This document shows positions 1-8,450 of a stretch of 43,276 nucleotides of DNA, piece by piece. Position numbers and translations under genes: made by a program. How positions within the stretch are numbered: position 1 is the stretch's first letter; each line of letters opens with the position of its first letter. Origin of the DNA: Burkholderiaceae bacterium (lineage in GTDB: Bacteria; Pseudomonadota; Gammaproteobacteria; Burkholderiales; Burkholderiaceae); NCBI GenBank assembly GCA_947373615.1, contig CANBYN010000001.1, positions 1-43,276 of the forward strand, in the 5' to 3' direction. A model generated the notes under the pieces. That model worked only from the letters and a program-made list of their open reading frames with translations, ran no database searches and was not told the origin of the DNA.

Positions 1-1020
1 AATACACCCGTTCAGATTGCTGATGAGTTTCGCAATCTTGCGCTCTCATTTGTGGTCATGTGGAGTGTTTCACGCATTCCACCCAAGTGGTTAGAGACGG
101 GTGCTGTTTGGATATATGGTCTTGGTGTTGCTCTCTTAATTGGAGTTGCTGCCTTTGGATTAATTAAAAAAGGGGCTCGTCGTTGGCTCAATATTGGAGT
201 CGTTATTCAGCCATCTGAAATTATGAAAATCGCAATGCCACTCATGCTAGCTTGGTACTTTCAAAAACGTGAGGGCATTCAGAAATCCTGGGACTATGGT
301 GTTGCCGCAGTTATTTTGGCAATACCAGTTTTTCTCATTGCAAGGCAACCCGACCTGGGAACTGCGCTCTTAGTTTTTGCGGCGGGACTTTACATCATCA
401 TCTTGGCTGGTCTTCCTTGGAAATGGATTCTGCCATTCGTTGGTCTTGGCGTGGTAGGCATTTTTCTAATTGTTATTTTCGGCAATACCATTTGCGCGCA
501 AGATGTTGACTGGCCGTTTGTACACGACTACCAAAAACATCGCATCTGCACTTTATTGGATCCAGCTAGCGATCCCCTTGGAAAAGGATTTCACACCATT
601 CAATCAATGATCGCCATTGGTTCTGGTGGATTTTTTGGTAAAGGATGGTTTCAGGGAACGCAAGCGCATTTGGAATTTATCCCAGAAAAACATACGGACT
701 TTGTATTTGCTGTTTTTTCAGAAGAGTTTGGGCTTTTAGGCAATCTCATATTGCTTGCACTTTTCTTTGCCCTCATTAAAAGGGGGTTGGCAATCTCTGC
801 AAGTGCGCCTAACTTATTTACGCGATTATTGGGTGCTGCCATCACCCTGATCTTCTTTACTTACGCATTTGTAAACATTGGCATGGTAAGCGGCCTACTT
901 CCAGTGGTAGGTGTGCCTCTACCATTTATTAGTTATGGCGGTACAGCGCTGGTAACCTTAGGATTTGGTGCGGGAATCTTAATGAGCATTCATCGTCATC
1001 GCCGCTTAGTCCAAAGTTAA
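1..1020 (+). CDS. rodA: Peptidoglycan glycosyltransferase RodA (5'-truncated by window edge)
   Basis: The frame is open from base 1, so the start lies outside the window and 339 C-terminal residues are visible. RodA is a SEDS-family polytopic inner-membrane glycosyltransferase that polymerises lipid II during cell elongation, together with PBP2 and the MreBCD system. Family hallmarks are present: GARRWLNIG followed by QPSEIMKIAMPL, QPDLGTALL, the loop LLDPASDPLGKGFH with the IQSMIAIGSGG segment, EKHTDFVFAVFSEEFGLLG, and VVGVPLPFISYGGTA near the end. Many hydrophobic segments alternate with short loops. The FGNTICAQDVDWP stretch before HDYQKHR is longer than the matching loop of the E. coli protein. 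A shared hairpin terminator follows the stop, and the next gene (HU) is convergent. Confidence 0.95.
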   Translation, partial: NTPVQIADEFRNLALSFVVMWSVSRIPPKWLETGAVWIYGLGVALLIGVAAFGLIKKGARRWLNIGVVIQPSEIMKIAMPLMLAWYFQKREGIQKSWDYGVAAVILAIPVFLIARQPDLGTALLVFAAGLYIIILAGLPWKWILPFVGLGVVGIFLIVIFGNTICAQDVDWPFVHDYQKHRICTLLDPASDPLGKGFHTIQSMIAIGSGGFFGKGWFQGTQAHLEFIPEKHTDFVFAVFSEEFGLLGNLILLALFFALIKRGLAISASAPNLFTRLLGAAITLIFFTYAFVNIGMVSGLLPVVGVPLPFISYGGTALVTLGFGAGILMSIHRHRRLVQS

Positions 1021-1048
1021 TTCAATAACAGATATTTAAGAGCTCAAT

Positions 1049-1076
1049 AAAAAAGCCCGGTATTCCGGGCTTTTTT
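1049..1076. terminator. Bidirectional Rho-independent terminator between rodA and HU
   Basis: An uninterrupted inverted repeat, AAAAAAGCCCGG / CCGGGCTTTTTT, with a four-base loop TATT. T-runs follow the stem on both strands. It lies between the convergent rodA and HU genes and can serve both. Confidence 0.92.
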
Positions 1077-1092
1077 ATTAACAAGAGAAGAA

Positions 1093-1377
1093 TTACTTCT
1101 TACGCTTGTTAACTGAATCTTTAAATGCTTTACCAGCAGAAAACTTAACAGTTTTAGCAGCGGCGATTTTAAGTGGTTCGCCAGTTTTTGGGTTACGACC
1201 CATACGTGCAGCACGTTTGCCAGATGCAAAAGTACCAAAGCCGATCAGTTGTACTGAGTCACCTTTAGTAACGGCTTTAATGATTGTGTCGATAGCAGAA
1301 TTCAATGCGAATTCAGCTTTAGCTTTAGAGATCTCCGCGTCGTCAGCAATCGCTGCGATTAGTTCGGCTTTGTTCAA
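1093..1377 (-). CDS. hupB: HU-family nucleoid DNA-binding protein, TTG start
   Basis: HU is a small dimeric histone-like protein that bends DNA and compacts the nucleoid. The reading MNKAELIAAIADDAEISKAK gives the HU helical N-terminus. It is followed by VQLIGFGTFASGKRAAR and the beta-arm tip GRNPKTGEPLKI, then the C-terminal helix. The total is 94 residues, close to the usual 90-95. I chose TTG at 1377-1375 because an AAGGAG ribosome-binding site (plus-strand CTCCTT, 1384-1389) lies six bases upstream, and because HU proteins start with MNK. The frame continues upstream to another start, which would add 12 residues unlike HU. The gene is single, and its terminator is shared with rodA. Confidence 0.93.
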   Translation of the reverse strand: MNKAELIAAIADDAEISKAKAEFALNSAIDTIIKAVTKGDSVQLIGFGTFASGKRAARMGRNPKTGEPLKIAAAKTVKFSAGKAFKDSVNKRKK

Positions 1378-1488
1378 GTGAAGCTCCTTATAGATAGTGA
1401 TGTCAGCGCACATTACGCTTAATTGATTTTAACAACAAAAAATTGAAAGAATAAAGTTTCGATACGGCAATTTTTAATTGCCTACACA

Positions 1489-1854
1489 TTATTCATCCAA
1501 AACTGTAATGCCGGAAACAAAATATTCCGTATCTCCAAAACAAGTTGTTGGCAGTCCAATGTGCTGATCGTACTTTAGAGCCACTTTCTTGCCTAAATTC
1601 GCATTTATTTTTTGCGCCACAGCATCTTCGTGCACCGTAAAGAAGAATTTTTCCGACATAGTGCCAGGCATAGAAACCATTGCTAATTCGCCCTCCCAGG
1701 TTTTGCATAAGTACCCCCGATTGGAAAATTTCTGGACGTATCCGGCACGCTCCCCACTCCCATAGCTCCATGTCAACATGACCCATGTATAAGCCGAAAT
1801 CCCGGCTATCCCAATTAAAACAAGGCTTAAGAGCCACTTTATAAACCCATTCAT
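1489..1854 (-). CDS. Small membrane-anchored conserved hypothetical protein
   Basis: The 121-residue product has one N-terminal hydrophobic segment (about residues 4-28, with WLLSLVLIGIAGISAYTWV) and then a soluble part with two cysteines (in YLCKTWEG and TTCFGD). This suggests a periplasm-facing anchored protein. The motif GYVQKFSNRGYLCKTWEGELAMV is, from memory, shared by betaproteobacterial proteins sometimes mislabelled 6-phosphogluconate dehydrogenase. Nothing in it resembles that enzyme, so no function is assigned. A good ribosome-binding site (AAGGGGAT) precedes the ATG. The gene stands alone between HU and the hydroxylase gene. Confidence 0.8.
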   Translation of the reverse strand: MNGFIKWLLSLVLIGIAGISAYTWVMLTWSYGSGERAGYVQKFSNRGYLCKTWEGELAMVSMPGTMSEKFFFTVHEDAVAQKINANLGKKVALKYDQHIGLPTTCFGDTEYFVSGITVLDE

Positions 1855-2005
1855 CAGATATCCCCTTAATCTAACCCCACAAAAACCCTAATCGGTTCAA
1901 AACCTACTTTATCGCAGTATATGGGCTTAACAAGAGAAGAAATAGTCCGCTAGCCCCCATATATCAAATTAAAATGAGGTCTGTTACTTCAGAGTGGTAA
2001 GCCTC

Positions 2006-2908
2006 ATGCAAATTCGTCATATTGTCTTTTTCATTTTTATTGTATCGGCTCTTTATGTGTATTTTCGAGGCAGAGTTCGTTTTGGGGTCGTCCGATCACT
2101 TACTGATTACCAAGTTCTTTTAGCGCCAATTAACACACTTCTTTACCTCTTTTCCAAAGTAAAAGCTGGCGCATTTATTCCTGTAAGTCAGTTTCCAGAA
2201 ATGAAGCCGCTGCAAGATAACTGGGAAGTCATTCGCAAAGAGGCGCTTTCCTTACACGCAGACGGAGCCATTGCTGCGGCAACTGGTTACAACGACATTG
2301 GCTTTAATTCCTTCTTTCGTACTGGTTGGAAACGTTTTTATCTATGCTGGTACGGCAAAGATGTGCCATCGGCTCAAGCAAATTGCCCAAAAACTGTAGC
2401 CCTACTCAAATCAATTCCCTCAATTAAAGCTGCCATGTTTGCCTCCCTCCCGCCAAGCGCGACGCTGGTAAGGCACCGCGATCCCTATGCTGGGTCTTTA
2501 CGCTATCACATCGGTCTAGTTACGCCCAATGACCCAAAATGCTTTATTGAGGTCGATGGCGAGCGTTACTTCTGGAAAGATGGAGAGCCCGTTATGTTCG
2601 ATGAGACTTACATTCATTTTGCGGCTAATGAAACAGATCAGCAACGGATTGTTTTATTTTGTGATGTTGAACGTCCTGTGCACACGAAAATCATTCAGAC
2701 ATTTAACCGCTGGTTTGGTCGATACGTTATGAGTGCCGCCTCATCCCAAAATGTTGAAGGTGAAAAAATTGGCTTTGTGAATGTTTTATTTACCTATTTT
2801 TATCAGCTCAGAGCTCAAGCAAAAAAACTGAAAGCAAAGCATCGTTCTGTTTATTATGTAGGGAAATGGGTGCTTATTTTGGGAATCTTATGGTCTATTT
2901 TTTGGTAA
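2006..2908 (+). CDS. lpxO: Aspartyl/asparaginyl beta-hydroxylase family dioxygenase (LpxO-like)
   Basis: This family consists of Fe(II)/2-oxoglutarate-dependent oxygenases. The bacterial LpxO branch adds a 2-hydroxyl to an acyl chain of lipid A at the inner membrane. The sequence has an N-terminal hydrophobic helix (IVFFIFIVSALYVYF), the hallmark RHRDPYAGSLRYHIGL supplying the HxD iron ligands and the 2-oxoglutarate arginine region, a later metal-ligand histidine in FDETYIHFAANE with the following QRIVLFCDVERP, and a C-terminal hydrophobic segment. Length is 300 residues. ATG at 2006 is preferred over an in-frame GTG at 1994; neither has a strong ribosome-binding site. An LpxL-type acyltransferase lies 1 kb downstream, supporting a lipid A role. 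The exact substrate is inferred. Confidence 0.82.
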   Translation: MQIRHIVFFIFIVSALYVYFRGRVRFGVVRSLTDYQVLLAPINTLLYLFSKVKAGAFIPVSQFPEMKPLQDNWEVIRKEALSLHADGAIAAATGYNDIGFNSFFRTGWKRFYLCWYGKDVPSAQANCPKTVALLKSIPSIKAAMFASLPPSATLVRHRDPYAGSLRYHIGLVTPNDPKCFIEVDGERYFWKDGEPVMFDETYIHFAANETDQQRIVLFCDVERPVHTKIIQTFNRWFGRYVMSAASSQNVEGEKIGFVNVLFTYFYQLRAQAKKLKAKHRSVYYVGKWVLILGILWSIFW

Positions 2909-2923
2909 ATCATAGCCTCAAAA

Positions 2924-3220
2924 TCAGGGTTTTAATGCTTGAATAATTTGCTCTGGGCTAATAGATCCCCAAATTTCTATCTTTTTTTTGCGGCTATTTT
3001 GGCCTGATACAAATTGAATTTGCTTTTGAGGGACTCTTAATTTTTTAGAAAGCCAGACCAATAAAAGCTCATTAGCCTTATTTTCAAGGGCTGGCGCCTG
3101 CAGGGAAATCTTTAAGCATCCATCATGCAACCCCACCACTTTTGTTATCTTTGCGCCTGGCTGGCAGTGCAGATTTAATGTAATTCCAGCAGGGGTTTGT
3201 TTTAACCAAATAGGCATCAT
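2924..3220 (-). CDS. yggU: DUF167/YggU family protein
   Basis: A 98-residue protein of the YggU (DUF167) family, which is widespread, small and of unknown biochemical role. Recognisable features are VQPGAK-like HCQPGAKITKVVGLHDG, LKISLQAPALENKANELLLVWL and the following basic strand VSGQNSRKKKIEI. ATG codons at 3220 and 3217 are both possible. It is divergent from the carbonic anhydrase gene, with only 22 bp between them and a 14-bp palindrome in that gap. It converges with the hydroxylase gene. Confidence 0.88.
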   Translation of the reverse strand: MMPIWLKQTPAGITLNLHCQPGAKITKVVGLHDGCLKISLQAPALENKANELLLVWLSKKLRVPQKQIQFVSGQNSRKKKIEIWGSISPEQIIQALKP

Positions 3221-3233
3221 TAAAGTACTTTAA
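3220..3233. promoter_or_regulatory. 14-bp perfect palindrome between divergent yggU and carbonic anhydrase genes
   Basis: TTAAAGTACTTTAA is a perfect palindrome filling most of the 22-bp gap between two divergent starts. It could be an operator or part of overlapping promoters. This is inference only; a short AT-rich palindrome can arise by chance. Confidence 0.4.
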
Positions 3234-3242
3234 ACTGAAACC

Positions 3243-3914
3243 ATGTCGCACAAAAATTCTCAAGCTCTAGAACACCTATTTACCAATAATCGTCAATGGG
3301 CAGAAGGCATGATTGCCAAGGATCCAGACTTCTTTAAGCGCTTAGTTAATCAACAGGCGCCCGAGTATCTTTGGATTGGTTGTGCCGACAGCCGCGTACC
3401 AGCAAACGACATTGTCAATCTATTGCCTGGCGAACTCTTTGTGCATCGTAATGTAGCAAATGTTGTTGTTCATACCGACCTCAATTGTTTATCAGTCATT
3501 CAATTTGCAATTGACTTACTTAAGGTAAAGCACATCTTGGTGGTGGGTCACTATGGCTGTGCTGGTGTTCATGCTGCACTAAGTGATAGGCGCGTTGGTC
3601 TTGCCGATAATTGGCTGCGACACGTAAAAGACGTACATCAAAAACATGAGCGCTATCTAGGGGAAATGCTTCCTACTCCGAAGCGCCAAGATCGTCTATG
3701 CGAACTTAATGTGATTGAGCAAGTGGTCAATGTCTGTGAAACAACCATCGTACAAGATGCTTGGTCAAGAGGGCAGGATCTTACAGTGCATGGTTGGGCA
3801 TATCGTTTAGATACAGGCTTAGTAAATGACTTGGGTATGTCAATTAGCTCAACGCATGAAATGCAGGAGCGTTACGCTAAATCAATCAAGCGTTACGAAT
3901 CTCCGAACAACTAG
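3243..3914 (+). CDS. can: Beta-class carbonic anhydrase
   Basis: Interconverts CO2 and bicarbonate in the cytoplasm, supplying bicarbonate to carboxylases. The zinc-site residues of the beta class are visible: Cys47, Asp49 and Arg51 in CADSR, then His103 and Cys106 in GHYGCAG. The plant-type features LPGELFVHRNVANVV and VHGWAYRLDTGLV are also present. At 223 residues it matches E. coli Can/YadF. The gene runs directly into the acyltransferase gene, whose likely TTG start lies one base past this stop, so they are probably co-transcribed. An SbtA-type bicarbonate permease lies elsewhere in the window (19547-20503). Confidence 0.95.
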   Translation: MSHKNSQALEHLFTNNRQWAEGMIAKDPDFFKRLVNQQAPEYLWIGCADSRVPANDIVNLLPGELFVHRNVANVVVHTDLNCLSVIQFAIDLLKVKHILVVGHYGCAGVHAALSDRRVGLADNWLRHVKDVHQKHERYLGEMLPTPKRQDRLCELNVIEQVVNVCETTIVQDAWSRGQDLTVHGWAYRLDTGLVNDLGMSISSTHEMQERYAKSIKRYESPNN

Positions 3915-3915
3915 C

Positions 3916-4815
3916 TTGCTTAAATCCCTTTCAAACCAAGCGGTTGTTGTACTTCTTAAATTACTACCGCTTCTGCCCTATAAGTTGTTGGTCTCTGTTG
4001 GTTATGGCCTAGGTTATATTGCTTCACGCATCCCTAGCGACAGGAATCGCGTAGTCAAAACTAATTTGCATATGTGCTTTCCTAATTTGGACTCAATAGA
4101 AATTGATCTTCTTAGTAAGCAGCACTGGAGATTGCTGGGACGTAGTCTTGTGGAGAAAAGCATCATCTGGTGTGGTACCACCAAACAGCTGAGCCAAATG
4201 ATTGAAGTCAAATCAGCAGTTGATCTTTCGAGCAAAAAACCTCGTATTTTAGTTAATATGCATTTCACTGGAATAGAGGGCAGCATTATTTTGAGCGCTC
4301 TTTCCAAAGAGAAGCATTGGCCTCGTACTTCGGGATTTTTTCAAAGAATGAAAAATCCATTCTTCAACAAAAAGATTGTTGAGTGGCGTAATCGTTTTGG
4401 CGGAAACTCAATTGATCGGCAAGGCAACACCAAAGAAATCATTAGAGAAATTCGCAATGGTGATTTAATCATTATCGCTCCAGATCTTGATTTGGGCCTC
4501 CAGAACTCAATGTTTGTTCCTTTTTTTGGAATTCAAACCAATACCATTACGACGATCTCGCGTTTGGCTAAAATTACTGGTGCGGAAGTATGCTTGATGA
4601 CCACCACTTTAAAAGCTGATGAATCTGGCTATCTATGTGAGATTAGCAAGCCTTTAGAAAACTTTCCCGGGCAAGACCCTAAGTCAGATACCGCACGACT
4701 AAATCAATATTTTGAAAATGAAATTCGTTTGCGTCCAGCCGAATACTATTGGGTTCATAAACGCTTTAAAAATCGCCCTCCGAACGAGGCAAACCCCTAC
4801 AACCCTTTTATCTAA
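3916..4815 (+). CDS. LpxL/LpxM-family lipid A acyltransferase (lauroyl acyltransferase-like)
   Basis: Inner-membrane enzyme of the lysophospholipid acyltransferase fold that adds a secondary acyl chain to Kdo2-lipid IVA. Seen here: an N-terminal hydrophobic helix (VVVLLKLLPLLPYKLLVSVGYGLGY), the HX4E catalytic motif HFTGIE, a GGNSIDRQGNTKEIIREI region, IAPDLDLGLQNSMFVPFFG, and the terminal PAEYYWVHKRFKNRP typical of the family. I favour TTG at 3916, one base after the carbonic anhydrase stop, giving 299 residues, because the N-terminus then matches the family. In-frame ATGs at 3826 and 3856 lie inside the anhydrase gene and add unlikely residues. No clear ribosome-binding site supports TTG, so the start is uncertain. 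Confidence 0.88.
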   Translation: MLKSLSNQAVVVLLKLLPLLPYKLLVSVGYGLGYIASRIPSDRNRVVKTNLHMCFPNLDSIEIDLLSKQHWRLLGRSLVEKSIIWCGTTKQLSQMIEVKSAVDLSSKKPRILVNMHFTGIEGSIILSALSKEKHWPRTSGFFQRMKNPFFNKKIVEWRNRFGGNSIDRQGNTKEIIREIRNGDLIIIAPDLDLGLQNSMFVPFFGIQTNTITTISRLAKITGAEVCLMTTTLKADESGYLCEISKPLENFPGQDPKSDTARLNQYFENEIRLRPAEYYWVHKRFKNRPPNEANPYNPFI

Positions 4816-4840
4816 AGGACTTTTGTCCTATCATTCATAG

Positions 4841-5593
4841 ATGACTGAACGTATTGGGCTATTTGCCGATCTCCATAGCAATTTAGAAGCTTTTGAAGCC
4901 TGTCTTGTTCGCGCCGAAGAGCTTGGTGTTACCCGTATGGTGTTCTTGGGTGATATCGTCGGCTACAACGCAGATCCTGCGGCCGTCATTGATCGCATAG
5001 CTGATTTGGTAGCAAACAAAAAGGCTGTTGCAGTTCTGGGCAATCATGACGAAGCCGTGTTTAAAGATAGTCGTGATCAGATGAATGACAGCGCAAATGC
5101 TGCTATTGAATGGACTAAGACTCAACTCAATGATGGCCATGTACAGTTTCTCAAAGATCTGCCACTCATTATTCATGAAGAAAAAATTTGTTTTGTTCAT
5201 GCCTCAGCGTACAAACCCTCAGAATGGAACTACGTTACAGAAAGTATGAGTGCTTGGCGTTGCGCTCAGGAGGCGGGCAAGAGCTATACCTTTGTAGGCC
5301 ATGCACATGAGCAGGCGCTTTTTTATCAAAGCGCCGTTGGAAAACTGATTCGCTTTTCACCCCATCCAGGCGATGAAATTCCAGTCTTGCCGCATCGTCA
5401 ATGGGTTGGTGTTGTTGGCTCCCTTGGCCAGCCAAGAGATGGAAACCCAGAAGCATGCTTTGCCGTATTCGAGCCAGACTCTCAATTGCTCACATTTCAC
5501 CGCACGCCTTACGATCACTTTGCTGCTGCTGAAAAAGTTCGGCGCGCTGGGTTACCAGAAGATTTGGCTACCCGTTTAATTACTGGAAAATAA
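4841..5593 (+). CDS. Calcineurin-like metallophosphoesterase
   Basis: Dimetal phosphoesterase fold with all signature blocks in order: DLHSN (Asp10, His12), GDIVGYN (Asp38), GNHDE (Asn68, His69), FVHAS (His120) and GHAHE (His154, His156). At 250 residues it resembles the YfcE/MJ0936 group of small phosphodiesterases or phosphatases, some of which act on phosphoproteins or dinucleotide polyphosphates. The substrate cannot be read from sequence. A short inverted repeat (AGGAC TTTT GTCCT) lies between the acyltransferase stop and this start. The kinase-stress protein gene begins 3 bp after this stop, so the two form an operon and may act as a phosphatase-kinase pair. Confidence 0.9.
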   Translation: MTERIGLFADLHSNLEAFEACLVRAEELGVTRMVFLGDIVGYNADPAAVIDRIADLVANKKAVAVLGNHDEAVFKDSRDQMNDSANAAIEWTKTQLNDGHVQFLKDLPLIIHEEKICFVHASAYKPSEWNYVTESMSAWRCAQEAGKSYTFVGHAHEQALFYQSAVGKLIRFSPHPGDEIPVLPHRQWVGVVGSLGQPRDGNPEACFAVFEPDSQLLTFHRTPYDHFAAAEKVRRAGLPEDLATRLITGK

Positions 5594-5596
5594 ATA

Positions 5597-7015
5597 ATGT
5601 CTCTCATGCCTGATATTCAAGCAGTAGACGAGATATTTCAAGAAGGAAAAGTGGTTGATGGCTTTGTCTTGGGCAAAGAAGTACACCGTGGGGGCATGGC
5701 AAGTCTTTTCTCTGCCACCAAAGACGGGATTGATATTCCTATCCTGCTCAAAATTCCACGTGTTGGCCGAGACCAGCCAGTTGAAAGTTTGATTGGCTTT
5801 GAAACTGAGCTCACCATATTGCGCTCCCTAAAAAGTCCTTATATTCCAAAATATTTGGGCTACGGCAGTATGGCGACTCATCCTTATATTGCAATGGAAC
5901 GAGTTGAGGGTCGGCCCCTTGAAGACCTCATTAAAGATGGCAAACAGTTCACAATTGATGAGGTGGTGCGAATCGGAGCCGATCTTGCACAGGCAGTGCA
6001 ATCTCTACACGCGCAAGATGCTATTCATTTGGACATCAAACCAGAAAATATTTTGATTGATGACAAAGGAAAATTAACGCTTATTGATTTTGGCTTATCG
6101 CATCATGCTCGCTATCCTGATTTGCTGGCAGAAGAGATGCGCAAGGGAATAGGTTCAGCGCCCTATATTTCGCCAGAGCAAGTCGCCGGTATTCGCTCTG
6201 ATTCTCGTAGTGATATTTTTTCCATCGGCGTCATCATGTATGAATTGCTGACTGGGGAACTTCCTTTTGGCAATCCTCAGTCTATGAGTGGCCTGAGAAA
6301 GCGGATGTGGGCAGAACCATTCCCACCTAGAGCATTACACAGGGAAATTCCTCGATGGTTGCAGGAAGTGATCTTAAGATGCTTAGAACCTCGCGCGGCT
6401 GATCGTTATCAAAGCGCATCACGTTTACGCCAAATGCTACGCGATCCAGAGGGAGTCAAAATTACTGAGCGGGGAGAGCGCGTAGAACCCCCTAGCTTTT
6501 GGGATAGCTTCAAAAAGTGGCTTAAAGCGGCAGGCTATGAACCCTCACCAAGTCCGCGCCCCAGCATGGGCAATCAGGATGCGCCTCTCATGGTTGCCGC
6601 AATTGATACTCGTCAATCTGACGAAGATCTTCGAGAGCGCATGCAACTCACTACCAAAAACTTATTGCAGGCCTATCCCGAAAGTCGCTTAGTTTGCTTA
6701 AGCACAATTGCGAGCACGCCAACCTATGAAGGTAAACACGAAAGCGAAACGGCAAGTGGCATTGTGCGCGGCCACCTAGTGCAATTAATCGAATGGGCTA
6801 AGCCCTTAAAACTTCCACCTGAGAGAATTTCTTATCACGTACTAGAAGCGCTTGATCCTGCCTCACGTATTGTGGAGTTTGCCAAAGACAATGACGCTTC
6901 GCTTATTTTGATTGGTGCATCACATAAGCTACCTAATAAAGTAACGCCGTGGAGAACCTCGATGACAAAAATTGTCGAAGAGGCCCCGTGCAGCGTTCAC
7001 ATTGTTAGAACTTAA
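5597..7015 (+). CDS. Ser/Thr protein kinase fused to a C-terminal universal stress protein domain
   Basis: The N-terminal two thirds is a Hanks-type kinase: glycine loop (VHRGGMASLF, about 29-39), ATP-binding Lys52, catalytic HLDIKPEN with Asp146, DFG at 164-166, SPEQ (about 192-195), and SDIFSIGVIMYELLTG. The catalytic loop has Leu instead of Arg before Asp (HLD), so it is a non-RD kinase. From about residue 325 to the end the protein has a UspA-like alpha/beta domain, with PLMVAAIDT at its start and ILIGASHK plus EAPCSVHIVRT at its end. No membrane segment is evident, so it should be cytoplasmic. Fused kinase-USP proteins are known in Burkholderiales. It follows the phosphoesterase gene by 3 bp and converges with dctA 2 bp beyond its stop. 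Confidence 0.92.
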   Translation: MSLMPDIQAVDEIFQEGKVVDGFVLGKEVHRGGMASLFSATKDGIDIPILLKIPRVGRDQPVESLIGFETELTILRSLKSPYIPKYLGYGSMATHPYIAMERVEGRPLEDLIKDGKQFTIDEVVRIGADLAQAVQSLHAQDAIHLDIKPENILIDDKGKLTLIDFGLSHHARYPDLLAEEMRKGIGSAPYISPEQVAGIRSDSRSDIFSIGVIMYELLTGELPFGNPQSMSGLRKRMWAEPFPPRALHREIPRWLQEVILRCLEPRAADRYQSASRLRQMLRDPEGVKITERGERVEPPSFWDSFKKWLKAAGYEPSPSPRPSMGNQDAPLMVAAIDTRQSDEDLRERMQLTTKNLLQAYPESRLVCLSTIASTPTYEGKHESETASGIVRGHLVQLIEWAKPLKLPPERISYHVLEALDPASRIVEFAKDNDASLILIGASHKLPNKVTPWRTSMTKIVEEAPCSVHIVRT

Positions 7016-7017
7016 AC

Positions 7018-8346
7018 TTAATGCATCTTTTCTTGTTTTTGGTCTAACAAAATTTCTGGTTCTTGAGCCTCGATCCAGCCGTCACGATTGAGCGCTCGAG
7101 TTAATTGCTTCTGATCTAATTCACCAGTCCACTTCGCCACAACAATCGTAGCAACACCATTACCAACTAAATTAGTAAGTGCACGTGCTTCAGACATAAA
7201 GCGGTCGATTCCCAGAATAATCGCCAAGCCAGCAACGGGCACATTGCCTACTGCAGACAATGTTGCTGCCAATACAATGAAGCCACTGCCTGTAACGCCT
7301 GCCGCACCCTTTGAGGTTAGTAACAGGACTAGCAAGAGCGTTACCTGCTGGATAATGGTCATCGGGGTATCTGTAGCCTGCGCAATAAATACTGCAGCCA
7401 TCGTTAAATAGATAGATGTTCCATCTAAATTAAAAGAATACCCCGTTGGAATTACCAATCCTACGCAGCTTTTCTTGGCGCCCAACAACTCCATTTTTTC
7501 CATCATGCGTGGTAATACAGATTCTGAAGAGGAGGTACCCAAAACAATTAAGAGCTCTTCTTTGATATAGCGAACAAATTTAAAAATATTAAATCCATTA
7601 ATCCGCGCGATGATTCCTAGCACAATGAAGACGAAGAGCAGGCAGGTAATGTAAAACGCCCCCATCAATTTTCCCAAAGAAAATAATGAACCAACCCCGT
7701 ATTTGCCAATCGTAAAAGCCATTGCACCAAATGCGCCGATAGGTGCAAATTTCATAATGATGCCAATGATGTCAAAAAGCACGTGGGATGTCTTTTCAAT
7801 CAAATCAAAAACCATCGTTCCACGGCCACCAAACTTGTGCAATGCAAATCCAAATAGCACTGCAATAAACAGCACTTGCAATATTTCACCCTTCGCAAAT
7901 GCATCAACAGCCGTGCTTGGAATGATGTTAAGCAAGAACTCTGTAGTTGTACCAATCTTCCCGGGCCCAGTGTATGCAGCAATTCCTTTAGTATCCAAAC
8001 TGGCGGGGTCGATATTCATTCCAGCGCCTGGTTGCAATACATTCACCACAACTAAACCAACAATTAATGCGATGGAGCTAACAACTTCAAAATAAAGAAG
8101 GGCAAGACCGCCCGTTTTACCGACTTTCTTCATATCCTCCATACCGGCAATGCCCAGGACCACCGTACAGAAAATGATGGGGGCAATCATCATCTTGATG
8201 CTTTTGATAAACGCATCACCAAAAGGTTTCATATCAACCCCGATGGATGGATAGAAATGCCCCAATAAAACCCCCACTACAACAGCTGTAAGTACTTGAA
8301 AATAAAGGATTTTATAAAATGGTGGCTTTTTTAATATTGCAGTCAT
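7018..8346 (-). CDS. dctA: C4-dicarboxylate transporter DctA (dicarboxylate/amino acid:cation symporter)
   Basis: Symporter that takes up succinate, fumarate and malate across the inner membrane. The 442 residues match DctA in length. Family signatures are present: MIAPIIFCTVVLGIAGM in the early half, the serine-rich hairpin GTSSSESVLPRMMEKM, GYSFNLDGTSIYLTMA, and the late SKGAAGVTGSGFIVLAATL. About eight transmembrane helices plus two re-entrant loops are expected. The ATG has a good ribosome-binding site (AAGGGA) in the leader. It is monocistronic on the minus strand and converges with the kinase gene without an obvious terminator. A glutamate-type GltP transporter is the main alternative, but the overall pattern fits DctA better. 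Confidence 0.92.
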   Translation of the reverse strand: MTAILKKPPFYKILYFQVLTAVVVGVLLGHFYPSIGVDMKPFGDAFIKSIKMMIAPIIFCTVVLGIAGMEDMKKVGKTGGLALLYFEVVSSIALIVGLVVVNVLQPGAGMNIDPASLDTKGIAAYTGPGKIGTTTEFLLNIIPSTAVDAFAKGEILQVLFIAVLFGFALHKFGGRGTMVFDLIEKTSHVLFDIIGIIMKFAPIGAFGAMAFTIGKYGVGSLFSLGKLMGAFYITCLLFVFIVLGIIARINGFNIFKFVRYIKEELLIVLGTSSSESVLPRMMEKMELLGAKKSCVGLVIPTGYSFNLDGTSIYLTMAAVFIAQATDTPMTIIQQVTLLLVLLLTSKGAAGVTGSGFIVLAATLSAVGNVPVAGLAIILGIDRFMSEARALTNLVGNGVATIVVAKWTGELDQKQLTRALNRDGWIEAQEPEILLDQKQEKMH

Positions 8347-8450
8347 GATGTCTTCCCTTATTTAATTATTTGTCAGCAGTATGAGGTGGTAACTAATACA
8401 ACATATTACTCTGAACCTTACAAGGCCTACCTTTACCCGATAATGCAGTC

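Noticed and set aside
1106..1381. Plus-strand 91-residue ORF opposite HU
   Set aside because: It lies fully antisense to a clear HU gene and has no family features. It is a shadow frame.
3826..3915. N-terminal extension of the LpxL-type acyltransferase inside the carbonic anhydrase gene
   Set aside because: The extra 30 residues do not look like the family's N-terminus and would require a 90-bp overlap of two conserved genes.
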